A stretch of DNA of 64,000 nt from positions 40,060,914 to 40,124,913 of the forward strand of contig NC_089593.1 of NCBI RefSeq assembly GCF_019320115.1, read 5' to 3'. The stretch's first letter is position 1. The number at the start of each line of letters is the position of its first letter. The DNA comes from Miscanthus floridulus. Taxonomy: Eukaryota > Streptophyta > Magnoliopsida > Poales > Poaceae. The notes beneath the pieces were generated by a model. It had not been told where the DNA came from, did not search any database, and saw only the letters and a program-made list of their open reading frames with translations. Below are positions 23,601-39,000 of this stretch, piece after piece. Both the position numbers and the translations under genes were made by a program.

Positions 23601-26600
23601 TAAGGAGTTCTATCGGGTGAGGTCAAAATGATTTCCGAGCCTTGTTTGGAACAAACCATGCACCTATCTTGCACTAATACTAACACTATCTCCAAACGGA
23701 CCGAAATAAGATTCCACTTGAGCCTAATCACCTAGGAGTTCCATCGGGTGCTTTTGAAATGATTTCCGAGTCTTGTTTGGCACAAACCATGCACCTATCT
23801 TGCACTGATACTAACACTATCTCCAAATGGACCAAAACAAGATTCCACTTGAGCCTCGTCACCTAGGAGTACCATCAGGTGCATGCAAAATGATTTCTGA
23901 GCATATGGCACGTTTGGCACAAACCATGCACCTATCTTGAACTAATACTAACACTATATCCAAACGGACCAAAACAAGATTCCACTTGAGCCTCGTCACC
24001 TAGGAGTACCATCGGGTGCATCCAAAATGATTTCGGAGCCTATGGTATGTTTGGCACAAACCGTGCACCTATCTTGCACTAATACTAACACTATATCCAA
24101 ATGGACCAAAACGAGATTCCACTTGAGCCTCATCACCTAGGAGTTCTATCGAGTGAGGTCAAAATGATTTCCGAGCCTTGTTTGGAACAAACCGTGCACC
24201 AATATTGCACTAACACTAACACTATCTCCAAATGGACTGAAACAAGATTCCACTTGAGCCTCATCACCTAGGAGTTCCATCGGGTGCTTCCGAAATGATT
24301 TCCAAGCCTTGTTTCGCACAAACCGTGCACCTATCTTGCACTGATACTAACACTATATCCAAATAGACCGAAACGAGATTCCACTTGAACCTCGTCACCT
24401 AGGAGTTCTATCGTGTGCGGTCAAAATGATTTCCAAGCATTGTTTGGAACAAACCGTGCACCTATCTTGCACTAATACTAACACTATCTCCAAACAGACC
24501 GAAATAAGATTCCACTTGAGCCTCATCACCTAGGAGTTCCATCGGGTCCTTCTAAAATGATTTCCGAGCCTTGTTTGGCACAAACCGTGCACCTATCTAG
24601 CACTGATACTAACACTATCACCAAACGGACCGAAACAAGATTCCACTTAAGCCTCGTCACCTAGGAGTACCATCGGGTGCATCCAAAATGATTTATGAGC
24701 CCATGGTAAGTTTGGCACAAACCGTGCACCTATCTTGCACTAATACTAACACTATATCTAAACGGACAGAAACGAGATTCCACTTGAGCCTCGTCACCTA
24801 GGAGTTCTATTGAGTGAGGTCAAAATGATTTCCGAGCCCTATTTGGAACAAACTGTGCACCTATCTTGCACTAATACTAACACTATACCTAAATGGACTA
24901 AAACAAGATTCCACTTGAGCCTCATCACCTAGGAGTTCCATTGGGTGCTTCCAAAATGATTTCCGCGCCTTGTTTGGCACAAACCGTGCACCTATCTTGC
25001 ACTAATACTAACACTATATCCAAACAGACCGAAACGAGATTCCACTTGAGCCTCATCACCTAGGAGTTCTATCGGGTGCGGTCAAAATGATTTCCGAGCC
25101 TTGTTTGGAACAAACCATGCACCTATCTTGCACCAATACTAACACTATCTCCAAACGGACCAAAATAAGATTCCACTTGAGCCTCATCACCTAGGAGTTC
25201 CATCGGGTGCTTTTGAAATGATTTCCGAGCCTTATTTGGCACAAACCGTGCACCTATCTTGCACTGATGCTAACACTATCTCCAAAGAGACCGAAACAAG
25301 ATTCCACTTGAGCCTCATCACCTAGGAGTACCATCGGGTGCGTCCAAAATGAGTTCTGAGCCTATGGTACGTTTGGCATAGACCGTGCACCTATCTTGCA
25401 CTAATACTAACACTATATCCAAATGGACCAAAACGAGATTCCACTTGAGCCTCGTCACCTAGGAGTTCTATCGGGTGCGGTCAAAATGATTTCCGATCCT
25501 TGTTTGGAACAAACCGTGCACCTGTCTTGCACTTATACTAACACTATCTCCAAACAGACCGAAACAAGATTCCACTTGAGCCTCGTCAACTAGGAGTTCC
25601 ATCGGGTGCTTCTGAAATGATTTCCAAGACTTGTTTGGCACAAACCGTGCACCTATCTTGCACTGATACTAACACTATCTCCAAACGGACCGAAACAAGA
25701 TTCCACTTGAGCCTCGTCACCTAGGAGTACCAACGGGTGCGTCCAAAACGATTTCTGATCCTATGGTATGTTTGGCACAAACCGTGCACCTATCTTGCAC
25801 TAATACTAACACTATATCCAAACAGACCGAAATGAGATTCCACTTAAGCCTCGTCACCTAGGAGTTCTATCAGGTCCGGTCAAAATGATTTTCGAGCCTT
25901 GTTTGGAACAAATTGTGCACCTATCTTGCACTAATACTATCACTATGTCCAAACGGACCAAAATAAGATTCCACTTGAGCCTCATCACCTAGGAGTTCCA
26001 TCGGGTGCTTCTGAAATGATTTCCGAGCCTTATTTGGCACAAACCATGCACCTATCTTGCACTAATACTAACACTATCTCCAAACGGACCAAAACAAGAT
26101 TCCACTTGAGCCTCGTCACCTAGGAGTACCATCGGGTGCGTCCATAACGATTTTGGAGCCTATGGTATGTTTGGCACAAACCGTGCACCTATCTTGCACT
26201 AATACTAACACTATATCCAAATGGACCGAAACGAGATTCCACTTGAGCCTCTTCACCTAGGAGTTCTATCGAGTGAGGTCAAAATGATTTCCAAGCCTTG
26301 TTTGGAACAAACCGTGCACCAATCTTGCACTAATACTAACACTATCTCCAAATGGACTGAAACAAGATTCCACTTGAGCCTCATCACCTAGGAGTTCCAT
26401 CGGGTGCTTCCGAAATGATTTCCAAGCCTTGTTTGGCACAAACCGTGCACCTATCTTGCACTGATACTAACACTATATCCAAACGGACTGAAACGAGATT
26501 CCACTTGAGCCTCGTCACCTAGGAGTTCTATCGGGTGCGGTCCAAATGATTTCTGAGCCTTGTTTGGAACAAACCATGCACCTATCTTGCACTAATACTA

Positions 26601-27376
26601 ACACTATCTCCAAACGGACCGAAATAAGATTCCACTTGAGCCTCATCACCTAGGAGTTCCATCGGGTCCTTCTAAAATGATTTCCGAGCCTTGTTTGGCA
26701 CAAACCGTGCACCTATCTAGCACTGATACTTACACTATCTCCAAACGGGCCGAAACAAGATTCCACTTAAGCCTCGTCACCTAGGAGTACCATCGGGTGC
26801 ATCCAAAATGATTTGAGCCCATGGTACGTTTGGCACAAACCGTGCACCTGTCTTGCACTAATACTAACACTATATCCAAACGGACAGAAACGAGATTCCA
26901 CTTGAGCCTCATCACATAGGAGTTCTATCGAGTGAGGTCAAAATGATTTCCGAGCCCTGTTTGGAACAAACCGTGCACCTATCTTGCACTAATACTAACA
27001 CTATACCTAAATGGACTAAAACAAGATTCCACTTGAGCCTCATCACCTAGGAGTTCCATCGGGTGCTTTCGAAATGATTTCCGAGCCTTGTTTGGCACAA
27101 ACCGTGCACCTATCTTGCACTAATACTAACACTATATCCAAACAGACCGAAACGAGATTCCACTTGAGCCTCATCACCTAGGAGTTCTATCAGGTGCGGT
27201 CAAAATGATTTCTGAGCCTTGTTTGGAACAAACCATGCACCTATCTTGCACCAATACTAACACTATCTCCAAACGGACCAAAATAAGATTCCACTTGAGC
27301 CTCATCACCTAGGAGTTCCATCGGGTGCTTTTGAAATGATTTCCGAGCCTTATTTGGCACAAACCGTGCACCTATC

Positions 27377-27484
27377 TTGCACTGATGCTAACACTATCTC
27401 CAAACATCACCTAGGTGTACCATCGAGTGCGTCCAAAATGAGTTCTGAGCCTATGGTACGTTTGGCATAGACCGTGCACCTATC
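27377..27484. repeat. C monomer with 29-bp internal deletion
   Basis: Monomer starts at 27377 and 27485 are 108 bp apart, not 137. The text jumps from CTCCAAACA directly to TCACCTAGG near 27405, losing the segment that normally contains GAAACAAGATTCCAC. Confidence 0.85.
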
Positions 27485-30400
27485 TTGCACTAATACTAAC
27501 ACTATATCCAAATGGACCAAAACGAGATTCCACTTGAGCCTCGTCACCTAGGAGTTCTATCGGATGCGGTCAAAATGATTTCCGATCCTTGTTTGGAACA
27601 AACCGTGCACCTATCTTGCACTAATACTAACACTATCTCCAAATGGACTGAAACAAGATTCCACTTGAGCCTCATCACCTAGGAGTTCCATCGGGTGCTT
27701 CCGAAATGATTTCCAAGCCTTGTTTCGCATAAACCGTGCACCTATCTTGCACTGATACTAACACTATATCCAAATAGACCGAAACGAGATTCCACTTGAG
27801 CCTCGTCACCTAGGAGTTCTATCGTGTGCGGTCAAAATGATTTCCAAGCATTGTTTGGAACAAACCGTGCACCTATCTTGCACTAATACTAACACTATCT
27901 CCAAACGGACCGAAATAAGATTCCACTTAAGCCTCATCACCTAGGAGTTCCATCGGGTGCTTCTGAAATGATTTCCGAGCCTTGTTTGGCACAAACCGTG
28001 CACCTATCTAGCACTGATACTAACACTATCTCCAAACGGACCGAAACAAGATTCCACTTGAGCCTCGTCACCTAGGAGTACCATCGGGTGCGTCCAAAAT
28101 GATTTCTGAGCCCATGGTATGTTTGGCACAAACCGTGCACCTATCTTGCACTAATACTAACACTATATCCAAATGGACATAAACGAGATTCCACTTGAGC
28201 CTCGTCACCTAGGAGTTCTATCGAGTGAGGTCAAAATGATTTCCGAGCCCTGTTTGGAACAAACCGTGCACCTATCTTGCACTAATACTAACACTATAGC
28301 CAAATGGACTAAAACAAGATTCCACTTGAGCCTCATCACCTAGGAGTTCCATCGGGTGCTTCCGAAATGATTTCCAAGCCTTGTTTGGCACAAACCGTGC
28401 ACCTATCTTGCACTAATACTAACACTATATCCAAACAGACCGAAACGAGATTCCACTTGAGCCTCATCACCTAGGAGTTCTATCCGGTGCGGTCAAAATG
28501 ATTTCCGAGCCTTGTTTGGAACAAACCATGCACCTATCTTGCACCAATACTCACACTATCTCCAAACGGACCAAAATAAGATTCCACTTGAGCCTCATCA
28601 CCTAGGAGTTCCATCGGGTGCTTTTGAAATGATTTCCGAGCCTTATTTGGCACAAACCGTGCACCTATCTTGCACTGATGCTAACACTATCTCCAAACAG
28701 ACCGAAACAAGATTCCACTTGAGCCTCGTCACCTAGGAGTACCATCGGGTGCGTCCAAAATGAGTTTGAGCCTATGCTACATTTGGCATAGACCGTGCAC
28801 CTATCTTGCACTAATACTAACACTATATCCAAACGGACCAAAACAAGATTCCACTTGAGCCTCGTCACCGAGGAGTTCTATCGGGTGCGGTCAAAATGAT
28901 TTCCGATCCTTGTTTGGAACAAACAGTGCACCTGTCTTGCACTAATACTAACACTATCTCCAAACGGACCGAAACAAGATTCCACTTGAGCCTCGTCAAC
29001 TAGGAGTTCCATCGGGTGCTTCCGAAATGATTTCCAGGACTTGTTTGGCACAAACCGTGCACCTATCTTGCACTGATACTAACACTATCTCCAAACGGAC
29101 CGAAACAAGATTCCACTTGAGCCTCGTCACCTAGGAGTACCATCGGGTGCGTCCAAAACGATTTCTGATCCTATGGTACATTTGGCACAAACCGTGCACC
29201 TATCTTGCACTAATACTAACACTATATCCAAACAGACCGAAACGAGATTCCACTTGAGCCTCGTCACCTAGGAGTTCTATCAGGGGCGGTCAAAATGATT
29301 TCCGAGCCTTGTTTGGCACAAACCATGCACCTATCTTGCACCAACACTAACACTATCTCCAAACGGAACAAAATAAGATTCCACTTGAGCCTCATCACGT
29401 AGGAGTTCCATCGGGTGCTTTTGAAAAGATTTCCGAGCCTTATTTGGCACAAACCGTGCACCTATATTGCACTGATGCTAACACTATCTCCAAACAGACC
29501 GAAACAAGATTCCACTTGAGCCTCGTCACCTAGGAGTACCATCGGGTGCGTCCAAAATGAGTTCTGAGCCTATGGTACGTTTGGCATAGACCGTGCACCT
29601 ATCTTGCACAAATACTAACACTATATCCAAACGGACCAAAATGAGATTCCACTTGAGCCTCATCACCTAGGAGTTCTATCGGGTGCGGTCAAAATGATTT
29701 CCGATCCTTGTTTGGAACAAACCGTGCACCTGTCTTGCACTAATACTAACACTATCTCCAAACGGACCGAAATAAGATTCCACTTGAGCCTCGTCAACTA
29801 GGAGTTCCATCGGGTGCTTCTGAAATGATTTCCAAGACTTGTTTGGCACAAACCGTGCACCTATCTTGCACTAATACTAACACTATCTTCAAACGGACCG
29901 AAACAAGATTCCACTTGAGCCTCATCACCTAGGAGTACCATCGGGTGCGTCCAAAACGATTTCTGATCCTATGGTATGTTTGGCACAAACCGTGCACCTA
30001 TCTTGCACTAATACTAACACTATATCCAAACAGACCGAAATGAGATTCCACTTAAGCCTTGTCACCTAGGAGTTCTATCAGGTGCGGTCAAAATGATTTC
30101 CGAGCCTTGTTTGGAACAAATTGTGCACCTATCTTGCACTAATACTATCACTATGTCCAAACGGACCAAAATAAGATTCCACTTGAGCCTCATCACCTAG
30201 GAGTTCCATCGGGTGCTTCTGAAATGATTTCCGAGCCTTATTTGGCACAAACCGTGCACCTATCTTGCACTGATACTAACACTATCTCCAAACGGACCGA
30301 AACAAGATTCCACTTGAGCCTCGTCACCTAGGAGTACCATCGGGTGCGTCCAAAATGATTTCTGGGCCTATGGTACGTTTGGCACAAACCGTGCACCTAT

Positions 30401-33400
30401 CTTGCACTAATACTAACACTATATCCAAATAGATCGAAAGGAGATTCCACTTGAGCCTCGTCACCAAGGAGTTTTATCGGGTGAGGTCGAAATGATTTCC
30501 GAGCCTTGTTTGGAACAAACCGTGCACCTATCTTGCACTAATACTAACACTATCTCCAAATGGACCGAAATAAGATTCCACTTGAGCCTAATCACCTAGG
30601 AGTTCCATCGGGTGCTTCTAAAGTGATTTCCGAGTCTTGTTTGGCACAAACCGTGCACCTATCTTGCACTGATACTAACACTATCTCCAAATGGACCAAA
30701 ACAAGATTCCACTTGAGCCTCGTCACCTAGGAGTACCATCGGGTGCATGCAAAATGATTTCTGAGCATATGGCACGTTTGGCACAAACCGTGCACCTATC
30801 TTGAACTAATACTAACACTATATCCAAACGGACCGAAACAAGATTCCACTTGAGCCTCGTCACCTAGGAGTACCATCGGGTGCGTCCAAAATGATTTCTG
30901 AGCCTATGGTATGTTTGGCACAAACCGTGCACCTATCTTGCACTAATACTAACACTATATCCAAATGCCCCGAAATGAGATTCCACTTGAGCCTCGTCAC
31001 CTAGGAGTTCTATCGAGTGAGGTCAAAATGATTTCCGAGCCTTGTTTGGAACAAACCGTGCACCAATCTTGCACTAATGCTAACACTATCTCCAAATGGA
31101 CTGAAACAAGATTCCACTTGAGCCTCATCACCTAGGAGTTCCATCGGGTGCTTCCGAAATGATTTCCGAGCCTTGTTTGGCACAAACCGTGCACCTATCT
31201 TGCACTAATACTAACACTATATCCAAATAGACCGAAACAAGATTCCACTTGAGCCTCATCACCTAGGAGTTCTATCGGGTGCGGTCAAAATGATTTCCAA
31301 GCCTTGTTTGGAACAAACCATGCACCTATCTTGCACCAATACTAACACTATCTCCAAACGGACCAAAATAAGATTCCACTTGAGCCCCATCACCTAGGAG
31401 TTCCATCGGGTGCTTTTGAAATGATTTCCGAGCCTTATTTGGCACAAACCGTGCACCTATCTTGCACTGATGCTAACACTATCTCCAAACGGACCGAAAC
31501 AAGATTCCACTTGAGCCTCGTCACCTAGGAGTACCATCGGGTGCGTCCAAAACAAGTTCTGAGCCTGTGGTACGTTTGGCATAGACCGTGCACCTATCTT
31601 GCACTAATACTAACACTATATCCAAACGGACCAAAACGAGATTCCACTTGAGCCTCGTCATCGAGGAGTTCTATCGGGTGCGGTCAAAATGATTTCCGAT
31701 CCTTGTTTGGAACAAACCGTGCACCTGTCCTGCACTAATACTAACACTATCTCCAAACGGACCGAAACAAGATTCCACTTGAGCCTCATCACCTAGGAGT
31801 TCCATCGGGTGCTTCTGAAATGATTTCCGAGCCTTATTTGGCACAAACCGTGCACCTATCTTGCACTGATGCTAACACTATCTCCAAACGGACCGAAACA
31901 AGATTCCACTTGAGCCTCGTCACCTAGGAGTACCATCGGGTGCGTCCAAAACGAGTTCTGAGCCTATGGTACGTTTGGCACAAACTGTGCACCTATCTTG
32001 CACTAATACTAACACTATATCCAAATGGATCGAAATGAGATTCCACTTGAGCCTCGTCACCTAGGAGTTCTATCGAGTGAGGTCAAAATGATTTCCGAGC
32101 CTTGTTTGGAATAGACCATGCACCAATCTTGCACTAATACTAACACTATCTCCAAATGGACTGAAACAAGATTCCACTTGAGCCTCATCACCTAGGAGTT
32201 CCATCGGGTGCTTCCGAAATGATTTCCAAGCCTTATTTGGCACAAACCATGCACCTATCTTGCACTGATACTAACACTATATCCAAACAGACCGAAACGA
32301 GATTCCACTTGAGCCTCGTCACCTAGGAGTTCTATCATGTGTGGTCAAAATGATTTCCGAGCATTGTTTGGAACAAACCGTGCACCTATCTTGCACTAAT
32401 CCTAACACTATCTCCAAACGGACCGAAATAAGATTCCACTTGAGCCTCATCACCTAGGAGTTCCATCGAGTCCTTCTGAAATGATTTCTGAGCCTTGTTT
32501 GGCACAAACCGTGCACCTATCTAGCACTGATACTAACACTATCTCCAAACGGACCGAAACAAGATTCCACTTGAGCCTCGTCACCTAGGAGTACCATCGG
32601 GTGCGTCCAAAGTGATTTCTGAGCCCATGGTACGTTTGGCACAAACCGTGCACCTATCTTGCTCTAATACTAACACTATATCCAAACGGACAGAAACGAG
32701 ATTCGACTTGAGCCTCGTCACCTAGGAGTTCTATCGAGTGAGGTCAAAATGATTTCCGAGCCCTGTTTGGAACAAACCATGCACCTATCTTGCACTAATA
32801 CTAACACTATACCCAAATGGACTAAAACAAGATTCCACTTGAGCCTCATCACCTAGGAGTTCGATCGGGTGCTTCCGAAATGATTTCCAAGCCTTGTTTG
32901 GCACAAACCGTGCACCTATCTTGCACTAATACTAACACTATATCCAAACAGACCGAAACAAGATTCCACTTGAGCCTCATCACCTAGGAGTTCTATCCGG
33001 TGCGGTCAAAATGATTTCTGAGCCTTGTTTGGAACAAACCATGCACCTATCTTGCACCAATACTAACACTATCACCAAACGGACCAAAATAAGATTCCAC
33101 TTGAGCCTCATCACCTAGGAGTTCCATCGGGTGCTTTTGAAATGATTTCCGAGCCTTATTTAGCACAAACCGTGCACCTATCTTGCACTGATGCTAACAC
33201 TATCTCCAAACGGACCGAAACAAGATTCCACTTGAGCCTCGTCACCTAGGAGTACCATCGGGTGCGTCCAAAATGAGTTCTGAGCCTATGGTACGTTTGG
33301 CACAAACCGTGCACCTATCTTGCACTAATACTAACACTATATCCAAACGGACCAAAACGAGATTCCACTTGAGCCTCGTCACCGAGGAGTTCTATCGGGT

Positions 33401-35844
33401 GCGGTCAAAATGATTTTTGATCCTTGTTTGGAACAAACTGTGCACCTGTCTTGCACTAATACTAACACTATCTCCAAACGGACCGAAACAAGATTCCACT
33501 TGAGCCTCGTCAACTAGGAGTTCCATCGGGTGCTTCCGAAATGATTTCCAAGACTTGTTTGGCACAAACCGTGCACCTATCTTGCACTGATACTAACACT
33601 ATCTCCAAACGGACCGAAACAAGATTCCACTTGAGCCTCATCACCTAGGAGTACCATCGGGTGCGTCCAAAATGATTTCTGATCCTATGGTACATTTGGC
33701 ACAAACCATGCACCTATCTTGCACTAATACTAACACTATATCCAAACGGACCAAAACGAGATTCCACTTGAGCCTCATCACCTAGGAGTTCTATCAGGTG
33801 CGGTCAAAATGATTTCCGAGCCTTGTTGGGCACAAACCATGCACCTATCTTGCACCAATACTAACACTATCTCCAAATGGACCAAAATAAGATTCCACTT
33901 GAGCCTCATCACGTAGGAGTTCCATCGGGTGCTTTTGAAATGATTTCCGAGCCTTATTTGGCACAAACCGTGCACCTATCTTGCACTGATGCTAACACTA
34001 TCTCCAAACAGACCGAAACAAGATTCCACTTGAGCCTCGTCACCTAGGAGTACCATCGGGTGCGTCCAAAATGAGTTCTGAGCCTATGGTACGTTTGGCA
34101 TAGACCGTGCACCTATCTTGCACTAATACTAACACTATATCCAAACGGACCAAAACGAGATTCCACTTGAGCCTCGTCACCTAGGAGTTCTATCGGGTGC
34201 GGTCAAAATGATTTCCGATCCTTGTTTGGAACAAACCGTGCACCTGTCTTGCACTAATACTAACACTATCTCCAAACGGACCGAAACAAGATTCCACTTG
34301 AGCCTCATCAACTAGGAGTTCCATCGGGTGCTTCTAAAATGATTTCCAAGACTTGTTTGGCACAAACTGTGCACCTATCTTGCACTGATACTAACACTAT
34401 CTCCAAACGGACCGAAACAAGATTCCACTTGAGCCTCATCACCTAGGAGTACCATCAGGTGCATCCAAAATGATTTCTGATCCTATGGTACGTTTGGCAC
34501 AAACCGTGCACCTATCTTGGACTAATACTAACACTATATCCAAACAGACCGAAATGAGATTCCATTTAAGCCTTGTCACCTAGGAGTTCTATCAGGTGCG
34601 GTCAAAATGATTTCCGAGCCTTGTTTGGAACAAATTGTGCACCTATCTTGCACTAATACTATCACTATGTCCAAACGGACCAAAATAAGATTCCACTTGA
34701 GCCTCATCACCTAGGAGTTCCATCGGGTGCTTCTGAAATGATTTCCAAGCCTTATTTGGCACAAACCATGCACCTATCTTGCACTGATACTAACACTATC
34801 TCCAAACGGACCGAAACAAGATTCCACTTGAGCCTCGTCACCTAGGAGTACCATCGGGTGCGTCCAAAATGATTTCTGGGCCTATGGTACGTTTGGCACA
34901 AACCGTGCACCTATCTTGCACTAATACTAACACTATATCCAAACGGATCGAAACGAGATTCCACTTGAGCCTCGTCACCAAGGAGTTCTATCGGGTGAGG
35001 TCAAAATGATTTCCGAGCCTTGTTTGGAACAAACCGTGCACCTATCTTGCACTAATACTAATACTATCTCCAAACGGATCGAAATAAGATTCCACTTGAG
35101 CCTAATCACCTAGGAGTTGCATCGGGTGCTTCTAAAATGATTTCCGAGTCTTGTTTGGCACAAACCGTGCACCTATCTTGCATTGATACTAACACTATCT
35201 CCAAATGGAGCAAAACAAGATTCCACTTGAGCCTCGTCACCTAGGAGTACCATCGGGTGCATGCAAAACGATTTCTGAGCATATGGCACGTTTGGCACAA
35301 ACCGTGCACCTATCTTGAACTAATACAAACACTATATCCAAACGGACCGAAACAAGATTCCACTTGAGCCTCGTCACCTAGGAGTACCATTGGGTGCGTC
35401 CAAAATGATTTCTGAGCCTATGGTATGTTTGGCACAAACCGTGCACCTATCTTGCACTAATACTAACACTATATCCAAATGGACCGAAACGAGATTCCAC
35501 TTGAGCCTCATCACCTAGGAGTTCTATCGAGTGAGGTCAAAATGATTTCCGAGCCTTGTTTGGAACAAACCGTGCACCAATCTTGCACTAATGCTAACAC
35601 TATCTCCAAATGGACTGAAACAAGATTCCACTTGAGCCTCATCACCTAGGAGTTCCATCGGGTGCTTCCGAAATGATTTCCGAGCCTTGTTTGGCACAAA
35701 CCATGCACCTATCTTGCACTGATACTAACACTATATCCAAATAGACCGAAACGAGATTCCACTTGAGACTCGTCACCTAGGAGTTCTATCGTGTGCGGTC
35801 AAAATGATTTCCAAGCATTGTTTGGAACAAACCGTGCACCTATC

Positions 35845-36061
35845 TTGCACTAATACTAACACTATCTCCAAACGGACCGAAATAAGATTCCACTTGAGCC
35901 TCATCACCTAGGAGTTCCATCGGGTCCTTCTGAAATGATTTCTGAGTCCAAACAGACCAAAACAAGATTCCACTTCAGCCTCGTCACCTAGGAGTACCAT
36001 CGGGTGCGTCCAAAATGATTTCTGAGCCCATGGTACATTTGACACAAACCGTGCACCTATC
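35845..36061. repeat. B-C monomer fusion with 51-bp deletion (copy 1)
   Basis: Two monomers span 217 bp where 268 are expected. At 35946 the sequence passes from TTTCTGAG straight to TCCAAACAG, dropping the end of a B monomer and the start of a C monomer. The same deletion occurs at 61711. Confidence 0.88.
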
Positions 36062-39000
36062 TTGCACTAATACTAATACTATATCCAAATAGACAGAAAC
36101 AAGATTCCACTTGAGCCTCGTCACCTAGGAGTTCTATCGAGTGAGGTCAAAATGATTTCTGAGCCCTGTTTGGAACAAACCGTGCACCTATCTTGCACTA
36201 ATACTAACACTATACCCAAATGGACTAAAACAAGATTCCACTTGAGCCTCATCACCTAGGAGTTCCATCGGGTGCTTCCGAAATGATTTCCGAGCCTTGT
36301 TTGGCACAAACCGTGCACCTATCTTGCACTAATACTAACACTATATCCAAACAGACCGAAACAAGATTCCACTTGAGCCTCATCACCTAGGAGTTCTATC
36401 GGGTGCGGTCAAAATGATTTCCGAGCCTTGTTTGGAACAAACCATGCACCTATCTTGCACCAATACTAACACTATCTCCAAACGGACCAAAATAAGATTC
36501 CACTTGAGCCCCATCACCTAGGAGTTCCATCGGGTGCTTTTGAAATGATTTCCGAGCCTTATTTGGCACAAACCGTGCACCTATCTTGCACTGATGCTAA
36601 CACTATCTCCAAACGGACCGAAACAAGATTCCACTTGAGCCTCGTCACCTAGGAGTACCATCGGGTGCGTCCAAAACAAGTTCTAAGCCTGTGGTATGTT
36701 TGGCATAGACCGTGCACCTATCTTGCACTAATACTAACACTATATCCAAACGGACCAAAACGAGATTCCACTTGAGCCTCGTCACCGAGGAGTTCTATCG
36801 GGTGCGGTCAAAATGATTTCCGATCCTTGTTTGGAACAAACCGTGCACCTGTCCTGCACTAATACTAACACTATCTCCAAACGGACCGAAACAAGATTCC
36901 ACTTGAGCCTCATCACCTAGGAGTTCCATCGGGTGCTTCTGAAATGATTTCCGAGCCTTATTTGGCACAAACCGTGCACCTATCTTGCACTGATGCTAAC
37001 ACTATCTCCAAACGGACCGAAACAAGATTCCACTTGAGCCTCGTCACCTAGGAGTACCATCGGGTGCGTCCAAAACGAGTTCTGAGCCTATGGTACGTTT
37101 GGCATAGATCGTGCACCTATCTTGCACTAATACTAACACTATATCCAAACGGACCAAAATGAGATTCCACTTGAGCCTCATCACCGAGGAGTTCTATCGG
37201 GTGCGGTCAAAATGATTTCCGATCCTTGTTTGGAACAAACCGTGCACCTGTCTTGCACTAATACTAACACTATCTCCAAACAGACCGAAACAAGATTCCA
37301 CTTGAGCCTCGTCAACTAGGAGTTCCTTCGGGTGCTTCCGAAATGATTTCCAAGACTTGTTTGGCACAAACCGTGCACCTATCTTGCACTGATACTAACA
37401 CTATCTCCAAACAGACCGAAACAAGATTCCACTTGAGCCTCGTCACCTAGGAGTACCATCGGGTGCGTCCAAAACAATTCCTGGGCCTATGGTACGTTTG
37501 GCACAAACTGTGCACCTATCTTGCACTAATACTAACACTATATCCAAATGGATCGAAATAAGATTCCACTTGAGCCTCGTCACCTAGGAGTTCTATCGAG
37601 TGAGGTCAAAATGATTTCCGAGCCTTGTTTGGAACAGACCATGCACCAATCTTGCACTAATACTAACACTATCTCCAAATGGACTGAAACAAGATTCCAC
37701 TTGAGCCTCATCACCTAGGAGTTCCATCGGGTGCTTCCGAAATGATTTCCAAGCCTTATTTGGCACAAACCATGCACCAATCTTGCACTGATACTAACAC
37801 TATATCCAAACAGACCGAAACATGATTCCACTTGAGCCTCGTCACCTAGGAGTACCATCGGGTGCGTCCAAAGTGATTTCTGAGCCCATGGTATGTTTGG
37901 CACAAACCGTGCACCTATCTTGCTCTAATACTAACACTATATCCAAACGGACAGAAACGAGATTCGACTTGAGCCTCGTCACCTAGGAGTTCTATCGAGT
38001 GAGGTCAAAATGATTTCCGAGCCCTGTTTGGAACAAACCATGCACCTATCTTGCACTAATACTAACACTATACCCAAATGGACTAAAACAAGATTCCACT
38101 TGAGCCTCATCACCTAGGAGTTCGATCGGGTGCTTCCGAAATGATTTCCAAGCCTTGTTTGGCACAAACCGTGCACCTATCTTGCACTAATACTAACACT
38201 ATATCCAAACAGACCGAAACAAGATTCCACTTGAGCCTCATCACCTAGGAGTTCTATCCGGTGCGGTCAAAATGATTTCTGAGCCTTGTTTGGAACAAAC
38301 CAGGCACCTGTCTTGCGCCAATACTAACACTATCACCAAACGGACCAAAATAAGATTCCACTTGAGCCTCATCACCTAGGAGTTCCATCGGGTGCTTTTA
38401 AAATGATTTCTGAGCCTTATTTAGCACAAACCGTGCACCTATCTTGCACTGATGCTAACACTATCTCCAAACGGACCGAAACAAGATTCCACTTGAGCCT
38501 CGTCACCTAGGAGTACCATCGGGTGCGTCCAAAATGAGTTCTGAGCCTGTGGTACGTTTGGCATAGACCGTGCACCTATCTTGCACTAATACTAACACTA
38601 TATCCAAACGGACCAAAACAAGATTCCACTTGAGCCTCGTCACCGAGGAGTTCTATCGGGTGTGGTCAAAATGATTTCCAATCCTTGTTTGGAACAAACT
38701 GTGCGCCTGTCTTGCACTAATACTAACACTATCTCCAAACGGACCAAAACAAGAGTCCACTTGAGCCTCGTCAACTAGGAGTTCCATCGGGTGCTTCCGA
38801 AATGATTTCCAAGACTTGTTTGGCACAAACCGTGCACCTATCTTGCACTGATACTAACACTATCTCCAAACGGACCGAAACAAGATTCCACTTGAGCCTC
38901 GTCACCTAGGAGTACCATCGGGTGCGTCCAAAACAATTTCTGGGCCTATGGTACGTTTGGCACAAACCGTGCACCTATCTTGCACTAATACTAACACTAT